NCBI GenBank assembly: GCA_905236975.1
Contig: CAJOQU010000141.1
Location: 1-14,125 of the forward strand
DNA: 14,125 nt
Reading direction: 5' to 3'
Origin: an uncultured Clostridia bacterium
Lineage (GTDB): Bacteria > Bacillota > Clostridia > Oscillospirales > Acutalibacteraceae
Shown here: one piece after another, positions 6,413 through 12,744 of the stretch
How positions within the stretch are numbered: the stretch's first letter is position 1
Layout: the number at the start of each line of letters is the position of its first letter
Program-made: the position numbers and the translations under genes
Notes under the pieces: model-generated
Told to the model about the DNA's origin: nothing
Database searches by the model: none
Seen by the model: only the letters and a program-made list of their open reading frames with translations

Positions 6413-9400
6413 TTACGCTTCGTCGTCAAAATCGTTGTATTCGTCGTCTGTTTCGTCGTCTGTTTCGGCGTCTGTTTCGTCGCCTAAAATAGCCTCGCCG
6501 TTTTCGTCCTCCAAGCCAAAGCCGGTCAGATCGTCGGCGATGGTGTCACCTTCGAAATCAAGGTCACCGTCAGAGTCTTCGGGCGGGATAGCCGGGGTTC
6601 CAAGGCCGATATCGTCGTCATCATCAAAGGTTTGCTTCAGATCGATCTCATTTTCATTGATATCAAGCACCTTCACGTCCAACCCCAACGATTGCAGTTC
6701 TTTGATCAAAACCTTGAAGGATTCCGGCACACCGGGTTTCGGAATGTTTTGACCCTTTACAATGGATTCATAAGTTTTGACACGGCCGACCACATCGTCG
6801 GACTTCACGGTCAAAATCTCCTGCAGGGTGTACGCCGCGCCATAAGCCTCCAGCGCCCACACTTCCATTTCACCGAAACGCTGGCCGCCGAACTGTGCTT
6901 TACCGCCGAGCGGCTGCTGCGTGACCAAAGAGTAAGGACCGGTGGAACGGGCGTGGATCTTATCATCTACCAGGTGGTGCAGTTTCAAATAATACATGTA
7001 GCCCACCGTGACCAGATTATCAAACGGTTCGCCGGTGCGGCCGTCATACAGTTGGGTCTTCGCGTCCTCTGTCAGCGGAATGCGGGAGAAATCCAGCTTT
7101 GCGGTATTGCGGTCGCGGTAATTTTCTTTCTTAGTGGCGTTTTCCGCCATAATAAAGCAGGAGCGAATGTCTTCCTCACGCGCGCCGTCAAACACCGGGG
7201 TGCAGATGTTCCAACCAAGTGCCCGGGCGGCATAGCCCAAGTGCACCTCCAACACCTGCCCGATATTCATACGGGAAGGAACGCCGAGCGGATTCAGCAC
7301 GATATCAAGCGGTGTGCCGTCCGGCAGGAAGGGCATGTCTTCACTGGGAAGAATGCGGGATACAACGCCCTTGTTACCGTGGCGGCCGGCCATTTTATCG
7401 CCCACCGAAATCTTACGTTTTTGGGCGATGTAGCAACGCACCACCACATTCACACCGGGGCTTAACTCGGAAGAATTTTCACGGGTAAAGACCTTGACGT
7501 CCACAATGGTGCCGTATTCCCCATGCGGCACACGCAGGGAGGTATCGCGCACTTCGCGGGCTTTTTCACCGAAAATAGCGCGCAGCAAGCGTTCTTCGGC
7601 GGTCAGTTCGGTCTCGCCCTTGGGGGTGACCTTACCGACTAAAATATCGCCCGCCGTGACCTCGGCGCCGATGCGAATGATTCCGCGTTCGTCCAAATCT
7701 TTGAGCGCGTCATCACCCACATTGGGGATATCCCGCGTGATCTCTTCAGGCCCAAGCTTAGTATCTCTGGCCTCTAATTCATATTCCTCAATATGGATCG
7801 AGGTATACACATCGTCACGAACCAGGCGTTCGTTGATGAGTACCGCGTCCTCGTAGTTGTAGCCTTCCCAGGTCATAAACCCGATCAAGGCGTTGCGGCC
7901 AAGCGAAATCTCGCCGTTGCTGGTGGCGGGGCCGTCGGCAATGACCTCTTTTTCTTCGATCTGCTGCCCAACCTTCACAATGGGGCGCTGATTGATACAG
8001 GTGCCATGGTTGGAACGCAGGAATTTAATCAGCTCATATTCATCGATCTCACCGTTTTTGGCTCTGATCTTAATGCGATCCGCGCTGACATAAGTGACCT
8101 CACCGGCGCGTTTGGCCAGCACCACCACGCCCGAGTCAACGGCAGCCTTATACTCCATACCGGTGGCCACAATCGGGTTTTCGGGACGCAGCAGCGGCAC
8201 CGCCTGCTTTTGCATGTTCGAGCCCATGAGGGCACGGTTGGTATCGTCATTTTCAAGGAAGGGAATCATGGCCGTGGCAACCGAGACCACCATTTTGGGC
8301 GAAACGTCCATATAATCGGCGCGAGAGGCCTCAACCTCCTGGAAGCCGTCGCGGTGACGGGCATTGACCTTTTTATGCACGAAATAGCCGTCTTTATCCA
8401 GCGGTTCATTGGCCTGCGCCACAATATAATCGTCTTCTTCGTCGGCGGTCATGTACTGCACTTCGTCCAGCACACGGCCGGTCTCCTTGTCCACCTTGCG
8501 GAAGGGGGTTTCAATAAAGCCGTACTCATTGATCTTGGCGAAGGTGGCAAGATACGAAATCAAGCCGATATTCGGGCCTTCGGGGGTCTCAATGGGGCAC
8601 ATGCGGCCATAGTGGGTATAGTGTACGTCACGCACCTCAAACGAGGCACGGTCACGCGACAAACCGCCGGGGCCCAACGCCGACAAACGGCGTTTGTGGG
8701 TAAGCTCTGACAGCGGGTTGGTCTGATCCATAAACTGCGACAGCGGCGAAGAACCGAAAAATTCTTTAATGGCCGCTACCACCGGGCGGATATTGATGAG
8801 CGACTGGGGGGTGATGCTGTCGGGATCCTGCGATTGCAGCGTCATTTTTTCACGCACCACGCGCTCCATACGGGCAAGGCCGATGCGGAACTGATTTTGC
8901 AGCAGCTCACCCACCGAACGAATGCGGCGGTTGCCCAGATGGTCAATATCATCCACACTGCCGACATTGTGCGGCAATCCCAGGAAATAGCTGATCGAAG
9001 CAAAAATATCGTCAACCGTGATGTGTTTGGGAATCAGCTCGTCGGCACGCGCCAAAATGGCCTCGCGCACCTCTTCTTTGCCGGAGCAGTTCTCCAAAAT
9101 ATCCCTTAATACACCAAAGGATACCTTTTCATTGATGCCGAGTTTCCGCCATTCGGCAAGCTCCTCAGCGGTAAAATCGGCAAAATCGGCAAGCTCGACC
9201 ATGCCGTTTGAAACGACCTTGACCTCGGTGACATTGCCTTCGTTATCCATCACATTGATGTAGGCCTCGGACACGCCCTTTTTCTCGATCTCAAGCGCCA
9301 ATTCCTTGGTGACCGTGGTTTCCGCGTCAGCTAATATTTCACCCGTAAGGGGGTCAACCACCGGGCGGGAAAGAACCCCGCCGCGCAGGCGGGCGCCGAT

Positions 9401-10255
9401 GGCCAGTTTTTTGTTATATTTATACCGTCCGACACGCGAAATATCGTAACGGTGCGCATCAAAGAATAACTGGCGCAGGTAGCTTTCGGCCCCTTCAATG
9501 GTGACCGGCTCGCTCGGACGCAGCTTTTTGTAGATTTCAACCAGCGCGTCTTCCACGGTTTTGGTGTCATCCGCCTCTAAGGTGGCGTCCAGTCGCTCGT
9601 CTTCACCGAAATAGTCGCGAATCTGCTCGTTGGTGGCAAGACCCAACGCACGAATAAAGGTGGTCACGGGCAGCTTGCGGTTTTTATCAATCCGGACATA
9701 CAGCACATCGCTGGCGGACGTTTCATACTCCAACCAAGCGCCGCGATTGGGGATAATGGTTGAAGAAAACAGGCGTTTGCCGGTCTTTTCATCGGTCTTT
9801 TCGGCATAATATACACCGGGAGAACGCACAAGCTGTGAAACAATGGCGCGCTCGGCACCGTTGATGACAAAGGTTCCCGACTCTGTCATCAAAGGGAAAT
9901 CGCCCATGGAGATTTCGCTTTCTTTGATCTCCCCGGTCTCGTTGTTCACCAAACGAGCCGTCACGCGAAGGGGCGCGGCGTAGGTCGTATCACGCGCCTT
10001 GCATTCGGTTACGTCGTACTTCGGGGTCTCATCAAGACGATAGGACGTGAAGGTCAGTTGCAGGTTTCCGCTGTAATCGGTAATGGCGGACATATCCCGA
10101 AACACTTCTTTTAAGCCCTCTTCGATAAACCACTTGTACGAATCTTTTTGAATTTCAATGAGGTTCGGCATGTCAATCACTTCATTGATCTTCGAAAAGG
10201 TCATGCGCGTGTTTTTTCCAAGCTGAACAGGTTTTACCATTGAATTCGGCACCAT
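6413..10255 (-). CDS. rpoB: DNA-directed RNA polymerase subunit beta
   Basis: This 1280-residue protein is the beta subunit and the target of rifamycins. The rifampicin region spans about 499-537 (GSSPLSQFMDQTNPLSELTH, then KRRLSALGPGGLSRDRA). His520 and Ser525 correspond to E. coli His526 and Ser531. GDKMAGRHGNKG carries Lys954 and Lys962, equivalent to the active-site lysines 1065 and 1073 of E. coli. A stretch at about 1031-1060 seems roughly 20 residues longer than in Bacillus. The last 70 or so residues are strongly acidic and encoded partly by a 12-bp tandem repeat. I chose ATG 10255, preceded by AGGAG at an unusually long 13 nt; ATG 10240 (MVKPVQLG) is the closer match to related proteins but lacks a ribosome binding site. 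The frame stays open upstream to 10384, but that is leader RNA. First gene of rpoBC. Confidence 0.98.
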   Translation of the reverse strand: MVPNSMVKPVQLGKNTRMTFSKINEVIDMPNLIEIQKDSYKWFIEEGLKEVFRDMSAITDYSGNLQLTFTSYRLDETPKYDVTECKARDTTYAAPLRVTARLVNNETGEIKESEISMGDFPLMTESGTFVINGAERAIVSQLVRSPGVYYAEKTDEKTGKRLFSSTIIPNRGAWLEYETSASDVLYVRIDKNRKLPVTTFIRALGLATNEQIRDYFGEDERLDATLEADDTKTVEDALVEIYKKLRPSEPVTIEGAESYLRQLFFDAHRYDISRVGRYKYNKKLAIGARLRGGVLSRPVVDPLTGEILADAETTVTKELALEIEKKGVSEAYINVMDNEGNVTEVKVVSNGMVELADFADFTAEELAEWRKLGINEKVSFGVLRDILENCSGKEEVREAILARADELIPKHITVDDIFASISYFLGLPHNVGSVDDIDHLGNRRIRSVGELLQNQFRIGLARMERVVREKMTLQSQDPDSITPQSLINIRPVVAAIKEFFGSSPLSQFMDQTNPLSELTHKRRLSALGPGGLSRDRASFEVRDVHYTHYGRMCPIETPEGPNIGLISYLATFAKINEYGFIETPFRKVDKETGRVLDEVQYMTADEEDDYIVAQANEPLDKDGYFVHKKVNARHRDGFQEVEASRADYMDVSPKMVVSVATAMIPFLENDDTNRALMGSNMQKQAVPLLRPENPIVATGMEYKAAVDSGVVVLAKRAGEVTYVSADRIKIRAKNGEIDEYELIKFLRSNHGTCINQRPIVKVGQQIEEKEVIADGPATSNGEISLGRNALIGFMTWEGYNYEDAVLINERLVRDDVYTSIHIEEYELEARDTKLGPEEITRDIPNVGDDALKDLDERGIIRIGAEVTAGDILVGKVTPKGETELTAEERLLRAIFGEKAREVRDTSLRVPHGEYGTIVDVKVFTRENSSELSPGVNVVVRCYIAQKRKISVGDKMAGRHGNKGVVSRILPSEDMPFLPDGTPLDIVLNPLGVPSRMNIGQVLEVHLGYAARALGWNICTPVFDGAREEDIRSCFIMAENATKKENYRDRNTAKLDFSRIPLTEDAKTQLYDGRTGEPFDNLVTVGYMYYLKLHHLVDDKIHARSTGPYSLVTQQPLGGKAQFGGQRFGEMEVWALEAYGAAYTLQEILTVKSDDVVGRVKTYESIVKGQNIPKPGVPESFKVLIKELQSLGLDVKVLDINENEIDLKQTFDDDDDIGLGTPAIPPEDSDGDLDFEGDTIADDLTGFGLEDENGEAILGDETDAETDDETDDEYNDFDDEA
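6440..6485. repeat. 12-bp tandem repeat in the 3' end of rpoB
   Basis: On the plus strand the unit TTCGTCGTCTGT occurs at 6440-6451 and 6452-6463. A copy with one change (TTCGGCGTCTGT) lies at 6464-6475, and a partial fourth copy begins at 6476. It encodes a repeated D-E-T-D pattern in the acidic RpoB tail. The period is a multiple of three, so copy changes keep the reading frame. Confidence 0.9.
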
Positions 10256-10406
10256 AGGCTTGCAGTCACTCCTAAATTCATTTTGCAGTTTTGTTGACAG
10301 AGGATGCTTGATTTGCTCATAAAGAAAGCGTTTTTCGTCGCTTTTTTGAACATTTTGTTGGCACAAAACGTGAAAAAGGCGCACAATCCCCCATCATCAT
10401 TAGTAA
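10256..10406 (-). other. rpoBC mRNA leader (5' untranslated region)
   Basis: About 150 nt lie between the predicted transcription start near 10406 and the rpoB ATG. A 6-bp hairpin (arms 10325-10330 and 10339-10344) is followed by a few T and is too weak to call an attenuator. A 39-codon open frame from ATG 10353 to a TAA at 10234-10236 overlaps the rpoB start, but it lacks a ribosome binding site. No ribosomal protein gene precedes rpoB here. Confidence 0.6.
10269..10273 (-). promoter_or_regulatory. rpoB ribosome binding site with long spacing
   Basis: AGGAG on the minus strand lies 13 nt before ATG 10255 and 28 nt before ATG 10240. No other purine-rich site is near either ATG, so it favours 10255, although the spacing is longer than the usual 5-9 nt. 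Confidence 0.6.
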
Positions 10407-10412
10407 TTTACA

Positions 10413-10441
10413 ATTATAAATCAATTTTTTCTTTTCGTCAA
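10413..10441 (-). promoter_or_regulatory. rpoBC operon promoter
   Basis: On the minus strand TTGACG (10436-10441), a 17-bp spacer and a perfect TATAAT (10413-10418). The region upstream of the -35 box is A/T-rich and could act as an UP element. It is the only strong promoter seen ahead of rpoB, implying independent transcription of rpoBC. Confidence 0.9.
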
Positions 10442-10510
10442 GCCCCTTTTTTACAAATTTTGGATTTTGGGACAAACGTTTAATTTTAAAGAAATCATTG
10501 GCGTTTTTTA

Positions 10511-10549
10511 GAAAAAATAAACAAATCCCCCGTGATTATTTCACAGGGG
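10511..10549 (-). terminator. Minus-strand terminator upstream of the rpoB promoter
   Basis: The hairpin pairs CCCC (10527-10530) with GGGG (10546-10549) and GTGA (10532-10535) with TCAC (10541-10544), with one mismatch and a 5-nt loop. On the minus strand it is followed by a T-rich tract (ATTTGTTTATTTTTT). It fits the 3' end of the candidate small RNA and would shield the rpoB promoter from read-through. Confidence 0.65.
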
Positions 10550-10551
10550 TT

Positions 10552-10594
10552 ACCGCTTTTCCTGCTCATATCTCAAAAGCGGTTCCATTTTTTT
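10552..10594 (+). terminator. Possible plus-strand terminator or internal hairpin of the small RNA
   Basis: A perfect 9-bp stem, ACCGCTTTT (10552-10560) with AAAAGCGGT (10575-10583), is followed on the plus strand by CCATTTTTTTA. It has the form of an intrinsic terminator that would block antisense read-through toward gdhA. No plus-strand gene precedes it, so its main role may be in the minus-strand RNA. Confidence 0.4.
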
Positions 10595-10654
10595 ATCTTT
10601 CAATTCCGCGTGATCCTGACCGCCACCGGTAAAAACACCATACGAACAACATAC

Positions 10655-10683
10655 ATTATATTGCACTTCATATTGCACTTCAA
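10655..10683 (-). promoter_or_regulatory. Promoter of the candidate small RNA
   Basis: On the minus strand TTGAAG (10678-10683), a 17-bp spacer and a perfect TATAAT (10655-10660). The spacer lies within a 12-bp tandem repeat. It is divergent from the gdhA promoter, about 30 bp away. Confidence 0.55.
10659..10682. repeat. Perfect 12-bp tandem direct repeat upstream of gdhA
   Basis: TATTGCACTTCA occurs twice back to back (10659-10670 and 10671-10682). It ends 30 bp before the gdhA -35 box and spans the spacer of the divergent promoter. It could be a pair of regulator sites or a slippage duplication. Confidence 0.85.
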
Positions 10684-10712
10684 AAAAAATCAGGAAATTT
10701 TTGATTTTTTTA

Positions 10713-10741
10713 TTGACGAATGAAAAAAATGGTAGTATCCT
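10713..10741 (+). promoter_or_regulatory. gdhA promoter
   Basis: TTGACG (10713-10718), a 17-bp spacer and TATCCT (10736-10741). The predicted start near 10748 leaves a leader of only about 22 nt, just enough for the GGAGG site at 10757-10761. Confidence 0.75.
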
Positions 10742-10769
10742 TATAAGGTATGAAATGGAGGAATGCAAA

Positions 10770-12119
10770 ATGTTCAAATCTCAGTATTTACAAAAAGTGT
10801 ATGACGATGTCGAAAAGCGCAGCCCCGGCGAAAAAGAATTTCTGCAGGCGGTTCGTGAGGTTTTGGGTTCGTTGGAGCCGGTTGTGGCGGCCAACCCCAA
10901 GCTGGAAGAAAACGGCATCCTGGAACGGATCGTAGAGCCCGAACGCCAGATTTTCTTCCGCGTTTCTTGGGTGGATGACAACGGTCAAGTTCAAGTCAAC
11001 CGCGGCTATCGCGTGCAGTTCAACTCGGCCATTGGTCCTTACAAGGGCGGTCTGCGGCTGCATCCGTCGGTCAATGCCTCGGTCATTAAATTCTTAGGAT
11101 TCGAGCAAATCTTCAAAAACAGCTTGACCGGTCTTCCCATCGGCGGCGGCAAGGGCGGCTCTGACTTTGACCCCAAGGGCAAGTCGGACGGCGAAGTTAT
11201 GCGTTTTTGCCAGAGCTTTATGACCGAGCTTTCCAAGCATATCGGCGCAGATACCGATGTTCCGGCCGGCGATATCGGCACCGGTGCGCGTGAGATTGGC
11301 TTTATGTACGGCCAATACAAGCGTCTTCGTAATGAATTCACCGGCGTGCTGACCGGCAAAGGCCTTACCTACGGCGGTTCACTTGCCCGTACCGAGGCCA
11401 CCGGCTACGGTCTTTGCTATTATACCGAAGAAATGCTCAAGTGCATGAAAAACGAGTCCTTTGCGGGCAAAACCGTGGTGATTTCGGGCTCGGGCAATGT
11501 GGCGATCTACGCTACCCAAAAAGCCACCCAGCTTGGCGGTAAAGTGGTCGCTTTGTCGGATTCCAACGGCTACATTTACGATCCGAACGGCGTAAATTTA
11601 GATGTTGTAAAGCAGATCAAAGAGGTTGAGCGCGGCCGTATTAAAGAATATGTCAACCGTGTCAGCGGCGCCGAATATCACGAGGGATGCAGCGGCATTT
11701 GGACGATTAAGTGTGATATTGCCCTGCCCTGCGCCACCCAGAACGAAATCGACGAAAATTCGGCTAAAGCTTTGGTTGCAAACGGCGTAATCGCCGTGGC
11801 GGAAGGCGCCAACATGCCCTCCACCCCCGAAGCGATCGAGGTCTTCCAGAGCGCAGGCGTTCTGTTTGGGCCCGCCAAGGCCGCCAATGCCGGCGGTGTG
11901 GCTACCAGCGCGTTGGAAATGAGCCAGAACTCTATGCGCTACAGCTGGACATTTGATGAAGTAGACGCGAAGTTGAAAGATATTATGGTCAATATTTTCC
12001 ATAATTCTTATGACGCCGCTAAGAAATACGGCATGGAAGGCGACCTGCTTGCAGGCGCGAATATCGCCGGTTTTGAAAAGGTGGCCGATGCCATGCTGGC
12101 TCAGGGCGTCGCTTATTGA
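10770..12119 (+). CDS. gdhA: Glutamate dehydrogenase, NADP-type
   Basis: This enzyme catalyses reductive amination of 2-oxoglutarate with ammonium to glutamate (reversible), a main route of nitrogen assimilation in anaerobes. The 449-residue length matches the hexameric class of about 50 kDa. Key residues align in number with E. coli GdhA: Lys92 (GPYKGGLRLHP), Lys116, catalytic Lys128 in GLPIGGGKGG, and Asp168 in VPAGDIGTG. The Rossmann loop SGSGNVA is at 239-245, followed by a SDSNG segment (263-267) as in NADP-dependent members, though cofactor choice should be tested. The ATG at 10770 has GGAGG 8 nt upstream; the longer frame back to 10701 would include the promoter. Monocistronic: own promoter, two hairpins after the stop, and convergent with bcp. 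A tandem repeat upstream may be regulatory. Confidence 0.97.
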   Translation: MFKSQYLQKVYDDVEKRSPGEKEFLQAVREVLGSLEPVVAANPKLEENGILERIVEPERQIFFRVSWVDDNGQVQVNRGYRVQFNSAIGPYKGGLRLHPSVNASVIKFLGFEQIFKNSLTGLPIGGGKGGSDFDPKGKSDGEVMRFCQSFMTELSKHIGADTDVPAGDIGTGAREIGFMYGQYKRLRNEFTGVLTGKGLTYGGSLARTEATGYGLCYYTEEMLKCMKNESFAGKTVVISGSGNVAIYATQKATQLGGKVVALSDSNGYIYDPNGVNLDVVKQIKEVERGRIKEYVNRVSGAEYHEGCSGIWTIKCDIALPCATQNEIDENSAKALVANGVIAVAEGANMPSTPEAIEVFQSAGVLFGPAKAANAGGVATSALEMSQNSMRYSWTFDEVDAKLKDIMVNIFHNSYDAAKKYGMEGDLLAGANIAGFEKVADAMLAQGVAY

Positions 12120-12158
12120 TCGCAAGCTGTATCTTTTGGAAACACATTTTTGATTTTT

Positions 12159-12200
12159 GTTTGCGGTTCTGTTGTTTTTACAGAACCGCAAACGATTCTT
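12159..12200 (+). terminator. First hairpin after gdhA
   Basis: A perfect 14-bp stem pairs 12159-12172 with 12180-12193 around a 7-nt T-rich loop. It is followed by GATTCTTT, a poor T-tract. It is either an inefficient terminator or an mRNA 3' stabiliser upstream of the second, stronger hairpin. Confidence 0.6.
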
Positions 12201-12227
12201 TAAAAGCCTAAAAATTGATCGATAAAG

Positions 12228-12266
12228 CAACGGGGCTGTCATAACACGACAGCCCCGTTGTTTTTT
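12228..12266 (+). terminator. Main gdhA terminator
   Basis: A perfect 13-bp GC-rich stem pairs 12228-12240 with 12248-12260 around a 7-nt loop and is followed by six T (12261-12266). On the minus strand the following sequence is CTTTATC, so it may also help end the convergent bcp transcript. Confidence 0.92.
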
Positions 12267-12275
12267 GTTCCGTTT

Positions 12276-12731
12276 TCAATTCAAATAAGCCAAAATCTCG
12301 GCGGCGTTGGTATCGGGTTTCACCTTGGGCATGACCTTTTCGATGATACCGTTTTCATCAATGATATAGGTGGTGCGCACCACCCCGTATGAAATCTTGC
12401 CGTAAAGCTTTTTCTCCTGCCATACATCATAGGCTTTTATGACCGTGAGCTCCGGGTCTGCAAGCAGTATAAACGGCAGGCCGTGTTTTTCGGCGAACTT
12501 TTTGTGCGAAGACACACTGTCTTTGCTGACGCCGATCACCGCAACATCCCGGCTTTTAAAGCCTTCATACGCCGCGGCAAAGGCGCAAGCCTGACGGGTA
12601 CAGCCGGGTGTATTGTCCTTCGGGTAAAAGTAGAGCACGACCTTTTTGCCCTTAAAATCCGAAAGGGAGACCGTACCGCCCGCCTGATCAGGCAAGGAAA
12701 AATCGGGTGCTTTCACGCCTTCCTGCAACAT
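12276..12731 (-). CDS. bcp: Thioredoxin-dependent thiol peroxidase (peroxiredoxin, BCP/PrxQ type)
   Basis: This cytosolic peroxidase reduces hydrogen peroxide and organic hydroperoxides using thiols, normally recycled by thioredoxin. The 151-residue protein has the full family pattern: APDFSLPDQ near the N terminus, YFYPKDNTPGCTRQACAF with peroxidatic Cys44 and, five residues on, Cys49 in the resolving position of atypical 2-Cys BCP enzymes. The conserved active-site arginine is Arg119 in GVVRTTYIID. I chose ATG 12731, since AAGGAG lies 7 nt upstream and the protein then begins at the usual MLQEGVKAPDF. An extension to 12773 would lie inside yebC. The ribosome binding site overlaps the yebC stop codon, so the two genes are co-transcribed and probably translationally coupled. 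Convergent with gdhA. Confidence 0.96.
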   Translation of the reverse strand: MLQEGVKAPDFSLPDQAGGTVSLSDFKGKKVVLYFYPKDNTPGCTRQACAFAAAYEGFKSRDVAVIGVSKDSVSSHKKFAEKHGLPFILLADPELTVIKAYDVWQEKKLYGKISYGVVRTTYIIDENGIIEKVMPKVKPDTNAAEILAYLN

Positions 12732-12738
12732 ACTCCCG

Positions 12739-12744
12739 CTCCTT
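12739..12744 (-). promoter_or_regulatory. bcp ribosome binding site overlapping the yebC stop codon
   Basis: AAGGAG on the minus strand shares two bases with the yebC stop TAA (12743-12745) and is 7 nt from the bcp ATG. This fixes the bcp start at 12731 and suggests translational coupling. Confidence 0.8.

Larger units (their letters stand above)
10511..10648 (-). ncRNA. Candidate small RNA between rpoB and gdhA
   Basis: A complete small transcription unit can be read on the minus strand. A TTGAAG/TATAAT promoter with 17-bp spacing predicts a start near 10648. A hairpin with a 9-bp perfect stem (10552-10560 with 10575-10583) and a 14-nt loop follows. The unit ends at the terminator at 10511-10549, giving an RNA of about 135 nt. 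It matches no RNA family I recognise. An open frame through it ends with a TAA (10549-10551) just before the terminator, and a 12-codon ATG frame is inside it. Neither has a good ribosome binding site and the hairpin covers the codons, so I favour RNA over protein. The alternative is that the two hairpins are only insulators between divergent genes. Confidence 0.4.

Noticed and set aside
6440..6485. Possible CRISPR-like or mobile repeat
   Set aside because: The units are 12 bp, directly adjacent, without spacers, and in frame within rpoB, so it is a coding microsatellite.
6632..8710. Long plus-strand frames of 277 and 305 codons opposite rpoB
   Set aside because: Antisense shadows of rpoB; no ribosome binding site, no known motifs, low-complexity His/Gly/Val-rich translation.
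10256..10384. 43-codon N-terminal extension of RpoB
   Set aside because: The frame is open, but the extension has no resemblance to known RpoB N termini, no ribosome binding site near 10384, and starts only about 22 nt after the predicted transcription start. It is read as leader.
10550..10777. 75-codon minus-strand frame between rpoB and gdhA
   Set aside because: It begins at a TTG overlapping the gdhA start, spans the gdhA promoter and the repeat, and has no ribosome binding site. The part after the internal promoter is treated as a candidate RNA instead, though a very short peptide cannot be excluded.
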